A DNA stretch of 64,000 nt from Cephalopachus bancanus (Eukaryota; Chordata; Mammalia; Primates; Tarsiidae). The translations under genes were made by a program, and so were the position numbers. The number at the start of each line of letters is the position of its first letter. The first letter of the stretch is position 1. The notes under the pieces are model-generated. The model made no database searches and had not been told where the DNA came from. It saw only the letters and a program-made list of their open reading frames with translations. Of this stretch, positions 62,986 to 64,000 are shown piece by piece. The stretch covers positions 2,852,001 to 2,916,000 of the forward strand of contig JAPVLO010000146.1 in assembly GCA_027257055.1 (NCBI GenBank), given 5' to 3'.

Positions 62986-63937
62986 CAAAATGCCTCCTTC
63001 ACGTAGTTTTAAAGTAATAACTGAGTTTAATCAGTCCTCATTCAACTCCGACTGCTTTCTCCATCATTTCATATTGAGCTGTTCTTACCCTTTGTGTAAT
63101 CTTATCCCCCCTCCCCTTTGCCACAGCAGAACCCTGATTGCAGCCTTCTGTGTCTAAATAGGTGGTCCTGGAGACTGTGAAAAAGCCAAATCAACTCACT
63201 CCCTCTATGAACTCTAGAGTTAAAACAGTTTTGAACAATTTACACTTAAAAATAAAAAAAAAAGATAACTTCACGCTGGAAAACACTACTAATGCTGTGT
63301 TCGTTGAGCTATTTACACATATCTAGGCAAGGAGCTGTGCATATTTTTTTTGTTTCCTAGGAATTGCTTCAATTTGGAATCTTATCCTATAGATAATTCA
63401 CTATAATGAAACGATGGCAAACACTGTTCAGTCAGGAAATAAAATGATTGATGATGGTTAAAATATGCAAAAGGTATTTTATCTCTCTGCTTTTAACCAC
63501 CCCACCTCCCATCTCTAAGTCTCAGTAAGGGTCTCTGAGTGAAATGACATGATTTAAGGTGATTGTAATTACTTCCTGACTCTTTGATAGAGAGTTTGCA
63601 AAATACCTTGGACAAGAATGTATTGATTATTGAAGTCAACAATTGTTTGAAACACTCTTTCTAATGACAGTTTTATAGTGAAATTGTCAGTTAGGAAGAA
63701 CTGGTTTGTAGACTCTGGCACTGGGTCAGGGGACGTGGGATTGTGTCTGCCCCCTGAGGCTTCAAGAATGTCCGTCTCTTTGTGTTCCACAAGTGGTATC
63801 TCTGTGGAGGGAAGATTGAGAAGCCTTTAAAATATGTTCACTGCCTTTGAAATGTTATTATTTTCACAGGAATTCTTATACTGGCTTCAGAGTGCTTGCG
63901 TCTCTATGTCCAGTCTCACAGGCAGTTGTCTGCAGAC

Positions 63938-64000
63938 AGGGCTGAGCTCAGTGACTCATGCTTGTAATCCGGAACTTTGGAAGGCTGAGGTGACAGGATT
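63938..64000 (+). mobile_element. Alu SINE start, cut by the window edge (copy O)
   Basis: 'ctgagctcagtgactcatgc' then 'ttgtaatccggaactttgga' and 'aggctgaggtgacaggatt' form the left-arm start of a sense Alu. The remainder lies outside the window. Confidence 0.85.

Larger units (their letters stand above)
6113..64000 (+). other. ZFPM2: ZFPM2 intron downstream of the exon (5' part, runs off the window)
   Basis: The donor is 'gtagga', matching the consensus at +1, +2, +3 and +5. No further ZFPM2 exon was found in almost 58 kb, which agrees with the very long introns of this gene in human. The intron is filled with SINE, LINE, LTR and DNA-transposon relics listed separately. Stretches over 300 bases where I see no gene and no confidently named repeat include 6113-8190, 8370-9340, 11470-12050, 12240-13120, 14420-15440, 18490-18890, 19510-20520, 20826-21690, 23000-26800, 33060-35830, 37680-39700, 43310-44080, 44250-46660, 46810-47900, 50530-53775, 56490-57970, 59050-62930 and 62990-63930. 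These are AT-rich unique-looking sequence or repeats too decayed for me to name. Confidence 0.85.

Noticed and set aside
1..64000. CRISPR array, bacterial operon or prophage
   Set aside because: No regularly spaced direct repeats, no long dense open frames, and pervasive primate SINEs. The window is vertebrate intron.

Overview
This window is mammalian nuclear DNA from a primate. It is AT-rich, intron-like and full of interspersed repeats. The only protein-coding sequence I can support is one 102-nt internal exon (6011-6112, + strand) whose translation I recognise as part of the N-terminal region of ZFPM2 (FOG-2), the zinc-finger cofactor of GATA4/5/6. From memory of the human gene it is the third coding exon. 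Everything else reads as the end of the upstream intron (1-6010) and a long stretch of the downstream intron (6113-64000), which does not end inside the window.

The species clue is the SINEs. They are dimeric 7SL-derived Alu elements, which restricts the source to primates. They carry a private set of changes: a tail-end motif reading 'gactccaactc', a middle segment 'aataaatcaaaaaatcag', a shortened 'ggctcagcctgtaat' start, and a 'gcgggttcgagacccgc' core. These do not fit human or other anthropoid AluS/AluY, nor the lemur/galago Alu with its long A-rich middle. By elimination I favour a tarsier; this is inference, not proof.

Layout: 1-6010 is upstream intron with old degraded repeats. 6011-6112 is the exon. 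6113-9600 is mostly unique AT-rich intron. 9600-11500 is a repeat cluster: an inverted Alu pair, a mariner relic and an older Alu. 11.5-24 kb holds MIRs, MaLR-type LTRs, microsatellites and two Alus. 24-41 kb holds six more Alus, MIR/L2 relics and another LTR. 42.7-43.3 kb is a second mariner copy in the opposite orientation. 44-50.5 kb holds hAT-type and L2 relics and an Alu nested in an older repeat. 53.8-59 kb holds two Alus and a CR1/L3 LINE with recognisable reverse transcriptase motifs. 61.4-63 kb is nearly free of recognisable repeats and looks like the best candidate for intronic regulatory DNA.

There is no operon, CRISPR array, rRNA or tRNA gene, and I found no convincing new genetic system. 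The points most worth checking are a recursive-splice-like motif at the ZFPM2 exon acceptor, an Alu family that has regained a perfect tRNA-like T-arm, two TA-flanked mariner copies with terminal inverted repeats, and a repeat-poor stretch with clustered MEF2, GATA and T-box motifs. Repeat family names are from memory of consensus sequences and were not checked against a library.
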